From Sphagnum compactum (lineage: Eukaryota; Bryophyta; Sphagnopsida; Sphagnales), in contig OZ234502.1 of assembly GCA_965153455.1 (NCBI GenBank), positions 4,753,267 through 4,817,266 on the forward strand: a stretch of 64,000 nucleotides of DNA, read 5' to 3'. This document shows positions 1 to 11,874 of the stretch, piece after piece. The translations under genes and the position numbers were made by a program. Positions within the stretch are counted from its first letter, which is position 1. Every line of letters starts with the position of its first letter. Below the pieces are notes generated by a model. That model ran no database searches. It saw only the letters and a list, made by a program, of their open reading frames with translations, and was not told the origin of the DNA.

Positions 1-137
1 TGGGTTCAGAGTGGCTATGGTGGCGAGTCATCACTTGCAAATGTCTGCAGAATGGCAACAATCATAGGAAGCCGAATTGAACAATTTGGTGACTTTTTTT
101 TTGAGGAGGGGAGTGCATTTGGCTACAAGGAAATATT

Positions 138-244
138 AGTTCCAATTCCAAATCTAGGAGAACACTAATTTGGCAGCCTAGGCGTTGCAATTCCAGTTCT
201 AAATCTATGAGAACACTAGTTCCAGTTCTAGATCTAAGAGAACA
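138..244. repeat. 29-bp degenerate tandem repeat, three copies
   Basis: Three copies of a roughly 29-base unit (core TTCCARTTCYARATCTA followed by GAGAACA) lie at 138-166, 189-217 and 218-244. The last two abut and the first is separated by about 22 bases of unrelated sequence. The remainder of 1-560 is AT-rich with short CAAATTGAAT-type repeats and no coding signal that I can see. Confidence 0.7.
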
Positions 245-559
245 ATAATTCAGCAATTCAATTACACAAAATTGAATTATGAAACAGATTGAAATTCAAA
301 ACCATGTGAATTGAATCACAAATTGAATCACAAAATCTACATTTGAAAGGGACTTCAAAATGTATGGTAAACAAAAAAAACATTTATGTTACAAATTTTT
401 TTTACATCCTTATATGGTCTGTAAATGTTGCAATCCAAAAAATCTTTGCAAAACCTCCCAACTTCCAAGATTTAGTTGTTAGCTATGCATTTGCACAATA
501 ACACACCTTGTCCTACCATTTGGCAATGGCCTAGTCATACAGAAAATTTTGTAAAGTAA

Positions 560-2740
560 AGAATTGTTGACTATGGAACCTAGTGCACAAATCAAGATGT
601 GTGCTCAAATGGTTGCGCAATTTGTTTTTATGAAAACAATAGTACTAAATGTCCACTCGTCTTCAACTGACCCAATAACTTGGACAATAGTAATTTCGGC
701 CAACTTTATGTATTCGGAAAGGTTGAAGTTGAGGACAATAGATGTGAAGATTTTGTGCCAAAGCCTCGTAAGGGGATTGAGCTGGTTTTCTTCATGTAAT
801 GTTGCTTCAAAATTATGTAGCATGGTCATTTTGAAATGACTAGACTCCAAGATAAGCATGTGAGCTAAAAACAATGGAAGAACATCTTGGTCCAATCAAC
901 CAATCTTACAAGGGTTACAAAAAGTCGTTTTCAACATGCTAAGGTGAGGAAAAAAAGTCTTTTCCACAACTGTCAGATCAACAATTCAATATTGTGGGTA
1001 CACCACACCTAACGCAGTCATGATTTCCTATTATGGCAATTGCATCTCAAGCTTTAAAATAAGTCTTTGAGTTGCCCCCTCACATTTTTCCTTGACCTTG
1101 TTCACTGCCATGCTGAAAACAACTTTACTGATAGGCTGAAAACTTGTTGCACCTTCAATGCAAGGACTATAAATAGGGTACTTGTCTCCAAAGAAAAAGA
1201 ATGAAAAATATTCTATATCCTCTCTGCCATTCAAATGAAAAAACCACTACATCGACATTGTTGCATTTGTCAAGTTTCCAATTGCATTGAAATCATCAAA
1301 GGCAACATCCTTGAACTCGGTAAAAGAATGACAATACAACCTGTACATTCAAGCTGGGTCAATTTGACAACCTTCACAAGAGTACATACCAAGAATCTTT
1401 GCCTTGCGCAATCTTGATGAGCTTATGGACACACTCAAGCAATGGTAGTAAACATGGCAACCCCAAAATCAACTCCACGTCACATAAAACACTCAAGTTT
1501 TTGCTGGCAGTATCACTCCTTGGACTCTCAGCATGCATCTTCACAATGAAAGGTTGGTACTCATAATAATAAAAAAATTTAAAGAGAAAACATTGAGATC
1601 CAGTGGGATTTGACATTTTGTAAAATCTTTTTGTCATTAGTGTTGAGAAGATCCGCAAGCTTTTAGAATTCTACAAACTTTTTTCGACTATGAAAAAAAA
1701 AAACATACATGCTTTGTAGGATACCTTCCAATCGATGCACTAGAGGGACATTTGACAAGGTGATGACCACCAAGTTGGTTCGATGAGCAAAACAATGCGT
1801 TCTAGTGATGAATGGAGCAACCTTATCTTTGAATTACGTGGTCACGCATATCTGGCGGCCTTGGAAGACAGTAGACTTGTCACAACCATGCTCACCAACT
1901 TCCAGCTAATTCTTCCACCCCTAAACCACCAAAATCTAGCATACACTTAACCAACAAAGAAAAAATGTTATCAGAGGTGGTAAACAAACTTACTGCCTCA
2001 ACACATAAGAAGATGGGAATGCGCCTTCATTTTTGCATCACATACAAATGGATTCACAACCATTATGTGTTATCGATCGTGGTGACTTCATTAGCACTAA
2101 CTACAATGAAAGGGGCAACAACAAATGCTGCTTTAGTAGCCTCCAACAATACAATGTGCATGACCTCTACCATCCCCCATGCGCCCTAATGTGTCAAACC
2201 AATGTTTTTTGGAAACATTTTTGATTTTCAAAAGCTGAAATAGATCTTTCAAGTCTTTGTAATTTATCATGGGACGTCCATGAGTAAGAAGATGAAAAAT
2301 AGACACAAATTGCATGTATTTTTGTTTATGCTCAAAGGGAACATTTATTTTGAGCTAGTCCAAAATAGATGGGTGGTCATTGGCAATGTAAAGATGTTCA
2401 TTCTGAGCATGTACAATTTTTTTGTTGAAGTAGAATGATCTTGCATCAACACCAAACATCGACACTTTGGTTTTTTTCCGACCTTAGTGTTTCAACAAGC
2501 TATCAAGCTTGGTAGCTAGGACCTTCTATTTCCCTTCAATAGAGGTGCAGACCTTACACCAGACTTGCTACACCTCACCCTTTTCATCAAACACAGATTC
2601 TACCCATGGTAGATTGGTCATCCAAATATCTTGGAATTTCCTGGATCCTTCATACAACTTGCATTTCCTCATTTGTTAATCTTTCTTGGCCATCTCCAAC
2701 TCATTCCCAAAAGCTGAATTAGGATTAGACACAACACACT
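560..2740 (-). pseudogene. hAT-superfamily transposase, near full-length but dead
   Basis: Reading the minus strand from about 2.7 kb down to 0.56 kb gives, in order: a Cys-containing N-terminal segment (WCKVCTSIEGKEK, then KLDSLLKHAGRKK), a segment FVSIFHLLTHGRPM with W and GRM residues behind it, the core piece ELILGLPCLLPLLECVHKLIK (about 1.4-1.5 kb), YPIYSPCIEGATSFQPISK (about 1.15 kb), and the C-terminal dimerisation-type motif KLAEITIVQVIGSVEDE (about 0.65-0.7 kb). This order and the S-V-E-D-E block are what I know of plant hAT transposases of the zinc-finger-862-like type. The reading frame is broken by stops (for example before LKINVPFEH near 2.36 kb) and several frameshifts, so no protein is made. 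Terminal inverted repeats and an 8-bp target duplication were not located. Family assignment is firm; exact ends are not. Confidence 0.82.
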
Positions 2741-4330
2741 TAAATCCAAGGTTCAAGTGATGCAAATTATGAAGATGATGCACGAGCTACTGATTCCTAA
2801 ATAAGGTTGTAAATAGAAACTAAAATCCATAATCTTTCAAAAGGAATTCAATGGGATTCTTTGGAGCAATTCCACACCCAAGCCTCCACCTTGTAGACTA
2901 TAGTAGTACAACAAATCTTTGGTTTTCCAAATTCCAATGCAACATTCATGAATCATCAACCCTTGACCCCCATCTTTCAAAATTCATCCCCCCTATTGTC
3001 ATTTTGGAAAATCTAATCTCCTAAAATCCCATCATAATGCATCATGAATCCCTAGAAATTTTTAGTACTACTAATTTCTAAACATATTGTTGGTGAATTT
3101 TTCCTCCCCTTGCATTGCCATTACTAGCGATGTACATAGGACACAAAAAGCAAAGGTGGTGAAAAGCTCATGTTGGTAGGTGTAACGATGGTGAATAATG
3201 GTCAATGGTGTGATAGTAATAAGCAATTTAAGGTTTTGATTGGGATGTACAGTGGTGATCTAGCCACTTGGTGTTCATCGCATTAAGTAAAAATTTCTAA
3301 TTTTACCCCCATATTTTACAAAGTCCATGTCACATTGACCTGTAATTTTTCGCCAAAAAGAAAAACAATGGTTGTTACCTTCATCCTTTTGAATGCCACC
3401 TTTTTATGGCCATATTACACCCAACAAAATGTTAGATTTGAACTTAGAGATCTTGATTTAGTCTAAGTTTGAGGTAGTTTTAATATTTTTAAATGATTTG
3501 TATGAATTTTGGGATTTTTACTGTCGTACCATTGTGGGTGCTAGTTCACCCAAGGTTCCCGCACTTACTAATCATGCAATTTGTTGAGTAAAAGGGGTCT
3601 GATTTCCCCCTCCACACATGTGGTTCATTCCCAAGGCCCTTACTTAGTAACCATTTTTTTTGTGAAAAACTTCACCAAAAGGCTCAAAGGAAAAAGGGCC
3701 TATGAAATGTGAAAATGCAAAAAGGGTGTAAAGATATAAAATACATTAGTCCATTGACAAATCCACCATGACCATTGATTTTTGATCAAAAGTACAACTC
3801 CGTCATCAAACTGGGTGGAGCCACCTCCACCATAGACATTTGGGGATAAAAGAGCTAGATCATGCACTCCAAACATAGGGTCTTGTGATCCAAACGTAGG
3901 GTCTTGTGATGAAACAACCTCCCATCTCCTCCATTTGCATATATTCCTTCCCAACTTCAATTTGTCCCTTCAACTTATAAAATTGCTTGCGATTTTTTGC
4001 TTCCACTTAATAGTTTCCTATAGAGTTCACCACTCCACCATCATTGTGAACATATAGAGGATTTTGTTGATTCAACTTAAGATTGAAGAATTAAATATCA
4101 TTAGGGCTTGAAGTTTTGGTTGAAGCAACAAGGTTTTGTGTTTTAGGAAGTTGTAACTTGGAAGGTTTGCAACATTTCTATTATTATTGAAGTGTGATCA
4201 TTGAACCTTAACCTTAAATCAAAACAAAGTTGCAAATGATGTAATGTTAAGTCCATTATCCTTCATTTTGTTGGGTTATCTTGAGTCTAATATCAAATTG
4301 ATTTTTTTCTTTGTGTCTTGCATTTAGAAT
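2741..4330. other. AT-rich intergenic DNA, no gene seen
   Basis: No coding pattern, tRNA or clear repeat array was recognised. A short stretch at about 3.83-3.91 kb repeats a GGGTCTTGTGATCCAAACGTA-like phrase (ACATAGGGTCTTGTGATCC then ACGTAGGGTCTTGTGATG), giving a local 27-base duplication. The rest appears to be old, unrecognisable repeat sequence. Confidence 0.5.
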
Positions 4331-4543
4331 TATGTAGCTTGCTTGAGTTTTATAAACCCAATTTTGTTTGTTCGTGTTTGTGTTCATTTTCATTTTAAGG
4401 TTAATTATTGTGTTCATCTTTTTTTTGGGGTCAAGTGTCCATCTTTGTGTTTAGGTTCATCATTATGTTTATTTTCAACATCTTTTTGGGGTTGGATTTT
4501 CATGTTTGTGTTAATATTCTTTTTAGGGTGGAATGTTCATCTT
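4331..4543. repeat. Degenerate GTGTTCATCTTTTTTGGGG tandem repeat (left part)
   Basis: Imperfect repeats of a phrase built from GTGTTCAT, CTTTTTTGGGG and TTTAGGTTCAT occur several times here. The same vocabulary resumes at 5444-5560 (GGGGTGGAATGTTCATG), immediately after the solo LTR at 4544-5438. The simplest reading is that the LTR element inserted inside a pre-existing low-complexity array and split it. Confidence 0.55.
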
Positions 4544-5438
4544 TGATACACACTTAAATTCCTCCAAAATGATTAGGAGATGAACCTTTGAATGGCAACT
4601 ACAAAAAACAAGTAAAAGGAAAAAGAACTTAGGGCACATTCTCTATTTTTGCACATTAAGGAAAGAGGGATGTGTGAAAGTTTCAAAATACCAATTAAGA
4701 CGATGTGTCAAGTTCAAAAACACCTCATAAACAAGTCATTTGAACAAGCCAAACAATGCAAGTGGTTAGTGAAAATGGAATCAATTTTGGGTCACGGATT
4801 TGTTTTAAACTCACTACATTCACACAACTTGGACATGGGAGAAGAACCACCCTCTTCGTTATAGTATAATTTAGACCTCCCCATGGGGACTACATTGAAA
4901 TGGTTATTTTCCCCAAGGCTCATCAATGGGAGTCCCACAATTCCCACGTTATGAATTTCACAACTTTGTGAGCTCATAACTTCTTCATATGAATTTTGAT
5001 TAAAGAGCTTTCAACTACAAAAATGTAGTTTTCGATGAAATATTTCCAATTCTAGGTTGGATGCTTCCATTGGAATTCATTTGATCCTTCATTTGATCAC
5101 ATGATTTTTAGCCCTTCATGTGGCCATAACTTTTTACTTTTTACTTTCAATGGAGAGTGCAAGCCTAGTTTCAATATCTAAATTTTAAAAGTTTTTTAAC
5201 AGTAAAAAAAATCTCGATTTGAACAAGGATTACCCCTTGCACTTTTGTTCCAAATATTCAAAATATTTTGGGACTCCCAAGTCCCAAAGTGAGAGTTCAT
5301 CGCAAGAATTGTAGGAGTGCTTCCTTTTTCGTTCCCCCAATGTGTTTAGGCCTATTTCTTGCCTTAGCTTGTTTTCGGCTCTTTTTCTTTTTGCCTTGCC
5401 CCAACCTTGGTTGCAAGTTTAAGCTTAGGGTTGTAATA
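4544..5438. mobile_element. Solo LTR, family A copy 1
   Basis: An 895-bp segment starting TGATACACAC and ending GGGTTGTAATA is flanked by a perfect 5-bp direct repeat ATCTT (4539-4543 and 5439-5443). Internal landmarks match the copies at 16405-17225 and 31978-32957 in the same order: AAGTGGTTAGTG, GGGAGAAG-ACCACC, TTATAGTAT, GGGAGTCCCACAATTCCCA, CATAACTTCTT, GGCCATAACT, CTTGGTTGCAAG and the terminal GGTTRYRAYA. The expected terminal CGACA reads TAATA here, three transitions of the kind produced by methyl-cytosine deamination, so this is the most decayed copy. No internal retrotransposon region is present, hence a solo LTR formed by LTR-LTR recombination. Superfamily is not determined from the LTR alone. 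Confidence 0.8.
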
Positions 5439-5639
5439 ATCTTCATTTTTTTGGAGGTTCAGTTGTGGTGTTTGGGTTCACTTTACTTTTAGGGGTGGAA
5501 TGTTCATGTTTGTCTTCATGTTACTCATGTCCATGTTGTAGCCCAAAGAATTTCAAATATAAATATTTATTTGGACACAATCTTTCATGGGGATCTTGTT
5601 TCTTCCAATCCGTTTATTGATGTTTCTTTTGTTATGGAA

Positions 5640-6300
5640 CCCAAGTTTTTGTTTTTGGAACAGTTGTGGCACAAGAGAACATTAAAAGTTAAAAAAAAAC
5701 TATGAGTTGAGTTGGTACTTTTCAATTACACAAATAATGAAGTTTCCTTCAATGGAATTTGTTCTAGGTTCTATGGCAAATTCTATTAAATTCAATGCAA
5801 GGTGTGCACCTAAATTGAAGGTGGAAATAAGTATTTGGTTCTTAAAATCAATTTGTTATGGAAGCATGCAAGTTGTCATAAGGCTTTGGTAACCATGTTG
5901 GAGCATAAAAGGTAGGGGAAGAATATTATTTCTTGTAAAACAACATCCATGTTGCTAATGAGAAGTTCCATTTTGCTAAAGCTCTTAAAATAATGTTGCA
6001 ACAAGTCATTCATGGTGTAAATCAAGTTGAGAAGAAGAAAAAGATTATTCAATTCACTTTGATTTTTCATTTGCTTAATCATGGCCACCCCATAACATGA
6101 TACATGACAATGAAAAAGTTGTTTGTACAATTGAATGGTTTGACAATCCCATGAAACAATGGTTTAATGGGGTGGGTTGGGAGATGGTAGACAATATGTG
6201 CAAGCAAATTATGAAAAGAACTAAAAGTGTTATGGCTATAAGGCAAGCAATTTGTCCATGAAACAAAATTGACAATTGCATCGCTTAATGCATTCCTTTT
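5640..6300 (+). pseudogene. hAT transposase fragment, N-terminal part
   Basis: Plus-strand translation with frame changes gives IQCKVCT-IEGGNKYLV, then LLWKHASCHKALVTM (about 5.79-5.9 kb), then IIQFTLIFHLLNHGHPIT (about 6.03-6.09 kb) followed by KQWFNGVGWEMVDNMC (about 6.15-6.2 kb). These blocks align one for one with the N-terminal zinc-finger and following segment of the hAT copy at 560-2740 (WCKVCT-IEG, LLKHAGRKK, FVSIFHLLTHGRPM, KKHWFDT-GRM). Several stop codons and frameshifts make it non-functional. It is followed 2.5 kb downstream on the same strand by the middle part of a related transposase, so the pieces may once have been one element. Confidence 0.72.
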
Positions 6301-7071
6301 GATTCCATTAAAATGAAAATTGTAGTTAGGACTCAAATTATTTAAAAAGAATTTAAAAAACAATTGTATTGTGTCCAATCTATTTTTAAATTTTTAAAAT
6401 TAGTTTAACATGACATCATTCTCGTTATAGGCATACAACAATCCACTATAATTATAAGGTGTGAGCCATATCGACATAGCCATGTGCGGTAGTCTCAAAT
6501 TTTAAGAGTTGCATCAAGGATATTCGAGTGTGGTAAGGTTATTAGGGGTTTTTAGCAACTTCATGTTAGAATAATGAACGATGAATGCGCATGGTTGCGT
6601 GGGGGGGGGGGTTGTTTTCTTTTCCGAAATACGATATTGATGAATAAGGTGTTGGGTTAGTTTTTTTCTTCAACAAAAAGCTAGTAACCATAGTTTTAGA
6701 ACCTTAGTTGCATAATTAGGGGTGAGAAATCTCTAGAGGGTTGGGGGTAAAAGTAAACACCAAAATTCGTGGTGTTCAACAAAACATTGGTTTTGTTCTA
6801 GTATTTAGCGAATAGCAAGGATGTTTGAGATTCATGAAGCATGCATGTAGTTGAAGGGGTGTCAATGAAAGGTCCAATAGAGATAGAACAATCTTAAAGC
6901 CTTATAAACATAAGATTAATATGAGACAACTTAACGATTAAATAAATAGTGTGATAATGTGGCAATGGCAACATGAGTTTCATAACGAATGAAACATTTA
7001 TTCAGATTATGAATAAGCTCAATGAAGAACTACAATTACATGTCGAGTCCTGGTTATGCCATAGTGATAGT
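6301..7071. other. AT-rich intergenic DNA with a G11 tract
   Basis: No gene recognised. A run of eleven G residues lies at 6601-6611. The sequence could include the missing part of the neighbouring hAT copy but I cannot see matching protein blocks. Confidence 0.45.
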
Positions 7072-7493
7072 TCATAACTGCAAGAAATCTAGGATGCGTC
7101 GAATGGTGCAAACTAGGTAGTCCGCTTTGCTATTAGGTGGTAGTCCCCGAATCGAACTGCGCAACCAACGATAGTGTCCAACGCCGAGAATTGAAGACCA
7201 TGCGAAGATAAAGGTGTTTTCATTCTCATAACAACCTCCACATATGGTTTTAAGTTCATCACCAAAAGTGGGGTCGATTTGTAACAAAATCACCAAGGTG
7301 CGAAAGTTCGGAGATTTGTGATAATACCAAGCTTAAGGGGGATTAACTTCAAGACGAGCGCGCACTTCTCAGGTTCGGGATTTTCATCACGAGGATGCTA
7401 CGTCAATGTCAAATCTAAATATGACTCCGGAGCTGGTTCTTCATTCATTTGTGTAGCTTGAGGCTTGTAAGACGTGGCCATACTCGACGCCAT
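7072..7493 (-). pseudogene. Decayed reading frame of unknown family (about 140 codons)
   Basis: From an ATG at 7493 the minus strand reads MASSMATSYKPQATQMNEEP, meets one in-frame stop after LDLTLT, continues HPRDENPEPEKCALVLKLIP to LRTFAPW, then requires a one-base shift and continues through DPTFGDELKTICGGCYENEN, FAWSSILGVGHYRWLRSS and GLPPNSKADYLVCTIRR to a stop at 7072. Amino-acid composition is balanced and the base composition is clearly less AT-rich than the flanks, unlike random reading frames in this window. I do not recognise the family; a retroelement Gag-type or host gene fragment are both possible. One stop and one frameshift separate it from an open frame of about 140 codons. 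Confidence 0.45.
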
Positions 7494-7747
7494 AATTTCA
7501 AGGAAAGGAAAAAAGATCTTCAATAATCAAAATCAAATCGACAATAAATGTGTGGACGATTTGTTACATCGAAATGCATGATTATAATTTATAGGTCAAG
7601 GAAAAGGAAAGAAATGCATAAGTAATGGCTTAGAACCATGGTAAAGTAAAACCTTAAGTTCAAAGGAAAAAATGAAGGTTTAAGTAAAATTGGTTAGGGG
7701 AAAGTGGGAAGAGCTGAAAAGGTGCTTCTCCTTCTCCTTCCAAGGGT

Positions 7748-7870
7748 CACCAAACATTAGAACCTTTCAAGGACCACCAAACATTGGAACCTTCCATTGA
7801 TCACCAAGCATTGGAACCTTCCAAGGGCCACCAAACATTGGAACCTTCCATTGGCCATCGAGTTGGGATC
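7748..7870. repeat. 27-bp minisatellite
   Basis: CACCAAACATTGGAACCTTC recurs with an exact 27-base spacing at 7748, 7775, 7802 and 7829, with a degraded fifth unit from 7856. Because 27 is divisible by three, the overlapping open frame encodes a repeated TKHWNLP peptide, which I regard as a by-product. Confidence 0.8.
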
Positions 7871-8107
7871 TTCCTTCACCTCCTTCCTTCTCCTTCTCTT
7901 AAAAGGTGAATTTGGATCATTTGGGGTTCTCTTTTCCGGACATAATTTTCAATTGTTCCTACAACCTTCCTTGGGAGGAGAAGAATGATTAGTCTTAATA
8001 GATGGTGGCAAAAAGGAGAATAGATTGGATGTTTGTGGTACTTTTGGAAGAATGGAAATGAGTAAGGATAGTGTTGGGAGCTTGAAATTTTAGAGAAATT
8101 TCACAAA

Positions 8108-8480
8108 CCCTTTTGGGTTTGGTAGCACAACTTCTTATTGGTTTGGGTGCAAAGCCTAGAATTTAGTAGGAAGGTACGCCTTGTAGTTAACTTTCTAATG
8201 AACTAAAGTAAACTAGATTTGAATAACGTATGTGATAAGAACAATATTTTGAGTGATTGGAAGTCTGCAGCCAAGTTGAACTTTTTAATATTGTAAAACC
8301 CTTTTGGGTTTGGTAGCACAACTTCTTATTGGTTTGGGTGCAAAACCTATAATTTGATGCGCCTTGCAGTTAGCTTTCTAATGAGCTAAAGCAAGCTATA
8401 TTTGGATAATGCATGTGATAGGAATAATATTTTAAATGATTACAGGTTTGTTGCCAAATCGAGCATGGCGTCGAATCCTT
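8108..8480. repeat. Tandem duplication, 191-bp period
   Basis: CCCTTTTGGGTTTGGTAGCA begins at 8108 and again at 8299, and the two following stretches stay similar through CTTATTGGTTTGGGTGCAA, GCCTTG-AGTTA-CTTTCTAATGA and ATGTGATA-GAA-AATATTTT. This is an ordinary direct tandem duplication with moderate divergence; no coding function is apparent. Confidence 0.8.
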
Positions 8481-8789
8481 AAAAGTTGGTTTAAGTGAAT
8501 GACAACTTGACATATAATTCTAGGATTTGGAATGTTTGAACTTAGAAAATATATCTATCAATTCCAAATCATAGATGATGGATAGGAGGTAAACTATTTG
8601 GTTTCAATTACAAAAACAACTTAACATCTATAAATACAATTTGCATTTTATTTTATTTTTTTCTTCACCGGTGGCATATGTACCACCGTGTATAATCACC
8701 TCATAGAACCGGGAGTAGAGGGACAAAAAGTTGCGTCACATAAGCCAATAAATATTATAAAAATAAAAAAATCCTTTGTAATTTTTTTT

Positions 8790-9700
8790 TGTTCAACAAT
8801 CCTTTTGTGTACCCTAAGCATGAATATGACCAACAAGAAGGTCTAACCAAAGAGGAAACAATGTATAGGCTCATTTGTTTTGGTGCAAATGGAGTCATGG
8901 TTTTTTTCCAAGGTTGTAACATTATTTTAGTGACATCACAATTAAAGGAGAAATATTTTCCCTATGTGATGGGGTAGCTCGTTGCATGGCCCATAAAACA
9001 AATATGATCAATTGTGCAATTTTTAAATTTTTTTCCAATGGTGGTTAAATTAGAATATTTTCTCTAGAAACCATATTGTTATTTTTGTAAATTTGTTTAT
9101 AAGTGAAATTTGGAATTCATTAAGCTTTTCAAGATTGTGGAAATAAGAATACTTTTAGATCTTGTGAAATGATAATATTCATTGTCCATATCAATGTTGG
9201 ATATTTTGAAACATGTCATGGCAAATCTAGGTATAAGATATTGGTTATTAGTTAAGATGTCATAAGACAAATTTTTGAACAATTTTTCATGCAATGTTGA
9301 ATTTCAATCTCATTTGTGATTTGCACATATTGTTGGCCTTGTTTTGTTTACTTCCATTATTGAAGTTCATCAATGCCTCGATCAAGTTCACCCAAGGAAA
9401 TGATGTCTTCATATTATAGCAACTATAAATACTTGTCAAGTTGATCTTTTTACATGATGTATTTTGATCCTACAACTAGCTACCATCATGAACATTTTCC
9501 AAATGTTTTGTGATGTGGTGGACAAATTTCTAGCATAATCATCCAAAATTGGGTTACTAACATCAACATTAGTGTAAAAAACCATGTTATTTGCATGGGT
9601 TGTCACAATTATTCAATTCACATATGAGCTATTGGTGGTAAAGGCAAATTACAATGGACTTTTATGGAACTCATAGTGACAATTTTTTTAGGTCTAACAA
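8790..9700 (+). pseudogene. hAT transposase fragment, middle part
   Basis: The plus strand encodes GLTKEETMYRLICFGANGVM, then VTSQLKEKYFPYVMG and CMAHKTNM (with a frameshift), and further down LICDLHILLALFCLLPLLKF followed by INALIKFTQGNDVF (about 9.32-9.41 kb). These correspond to the catalytic-region segment of plant hAT transposases (CFG-dG, QLkeKY, CvAHrtNL, LLGLpCLLPLLE-VHaLIKFAQ) and to ELILGLPCLLPLLECVHKLIK in the copy at 560-2740. Multiple stops are present. The fragment lies between N-terminal (5.6-6.3 kb) and C-terminal (12.96-13.37 kb) pieces on the same strand. Confidence 0.7.
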
Positions 9701-11874
9701 GCATTATTGCATAAAACCTAAATGAAACATCAAAAACATAACAAAAGGATTCAATATATTGAAACATTACATGTTAATCTTTCCAACTCTGAAAAATTAC
9801 ACCAAAATCATTAATATTTTATCAAAGGCAAACTTTAAGAAGATCAAGTATCCCCAAAGTCCCCATCCACTTATGGATTTTTTGCATATAGCCATTTTAT
9901 GGAAATTACATAAAATGTTGGGGCATGTTAATTCAAATTGCTATGGCACTTAAGGTCAAAAATTCCAGCAAGAAAATGTTTTTTTTTTTTTCTAAAATTC
10001 CATTTTAAGAACTTTGAATTTCCATACTTTGAAAATTCCATTTGCCTAAACGAAATAAAATTTCCAAGAATTTTTTTCATTAAATATATTCACAAAGCTC
10101 TATATTTAGAAGTCATTATGTTTTATCAACTATGTGTGTCAAAGAAGGTATTATTTGGCAATATTATGTAATGGAACTTTAAATTTTGGCACCTTATTAT
10201 TATTTAAATTCATAGCATCCACATATTTAAACCATTGTAATTTAGTTTAAATATTATGTTTGCATTGAATTTCAACATCTTATATTTTTTTGAATTTTGA
10301 ATTTTAATTTTAATTGAAAAAAGGTGATTGTGCATGATTAAAAAAACATCATGCATGAAAAACTCAAATTGAATATTATAAAAATATCAATAAACTTTTC
10401 AATATTGAAACATATTTCAGTTGATGAAAACTAAGTATGGTACCCACAAAGTTATTACAAACAATAAACATTTGGTTTGTTTCCATGGCAAAAATATACA
10501 AAGAAAAAGTGATTTTTTGAGTTCCAAAATCAAAGTAAACAAAGTTTCCATTGTAGCCCAAGTAAGTGTTAGTGAACCACCAAGTTGCTACATCTAGGTC
10601 TTCATTAATAGGACTTGTCATGACCAAGTAAGTACCACCTCATCAATGCTACTTAATTTATTTTTAAACTTCATTATAAATTACATTCTTTCCATCCTAC
10701 TAATTGGACCTACTTATAACAACTAATACATATATTATAAATATATTTTATGGGTGAAAGAAAAATGAATTGAACACTTTTGTTCATTTGAACAAAAATG
10801 GGATTTTGTGATTGGTCATTCCAATTAGGTTTTAGTTGCATGTGAGATCTATGATTAAAATGTCATTAGTTGCATTTGACTATAATCATAGACAACATGG
10901 TCTTTGGATGAAAAATAAAGTTCATCAAAATACACTTTCTTACTTTGATTGATTGTATATGTATTGTCATTTGCAACTAACATGTGATTAATTTGGTCAA
11001 CATTAACAATACATGATGTGTTGTTTATGTCATAACATTTTTGAATATTTTCAAATTATTTTTATTTAATCTTGGAAAAAGCCACATCATCCATTTTGGA
11101 TGGTTTTAGATCATGACAAGTGTCATAATTAAAAATTGTTACATGGCATACTAATTGTGTTCATTTTTTTAAGGCCAATTATTTGGCGATATGTGACCTA
11201 TTTGAACCCTATTTAATATTCAATATTTTAATTAATTCAATTTGGATAATTCAATTTAAGATCAATATGATGTCAACATGTAGCATTTATGGAAATAGGT
11301 AAGTAGGTAGGTTTTAAATAATCTTATTTGGATTTAGATTTAAGGGTTGACTATTTTTATTGCCTCATCCCTTGAATTGCATTTGCACTTTGAAAGTTCT
11401 AATGCACCTATTTATATACTCCATACTAAAAGAGTGAAATACAAAAGATATGAGTTAAACATTTTGATTGGAAGTGTGAAGAATTTAATCATAACTTATT
11501 TGTGTAATTATTTCCCAATACCTATGCTACACTAGCTTGATTTACCTACTTTTTATATTAACTATTATAGGTAATAATAATTAATAGGTAATATTACTAT
11601 ATTATTATTATTTATTAAATTCTTATTATTTTTACTATACTAACGTAACAATAATGTCATCATTATAATATATTAAATTATTATTATAACTAGTAGGTAA
11701 CCTAGGGTAGTTATTTTAATGTTATTATTCTTATTATTATCACATTTGTAATATGGCCTTAATACATTCCATATATATATCTTAAATTCAATTTTAATAT
11801 ATTCAATATACATATAGTATACCTTCATGTATGATTGATATATTTTAATATCATTAGTAGAAAAAAATGGTTTT
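9701..11874. other. AT-rich intergenic DNA, no gene seen
   Basis: Strongly AT-rich with poly-T runs (a T14 run near 9.98 kb), a short palindrome TTTTGTTCATTTGAACAAAA at about 10.78 kb, and TAGGTA/TACCTA words from 11.3 to 11.7 kb. No protein blocks, RNA genes or defined element ends were recognised. Confidence 0.45.

Noticed and set aside
4343-4546. Hydrophobic plus-strand open frame resembling a membrane protein
   Set aside because: By-product of GTGTTCATCTTTTTTGGGG tandem repeats.
7748-7988. Small gene with a repeated TKHWNLP peptide
   Set aside because: The peptide repeat is imposed by a 27-bp minisatellite and the rest of the frame has no motif.
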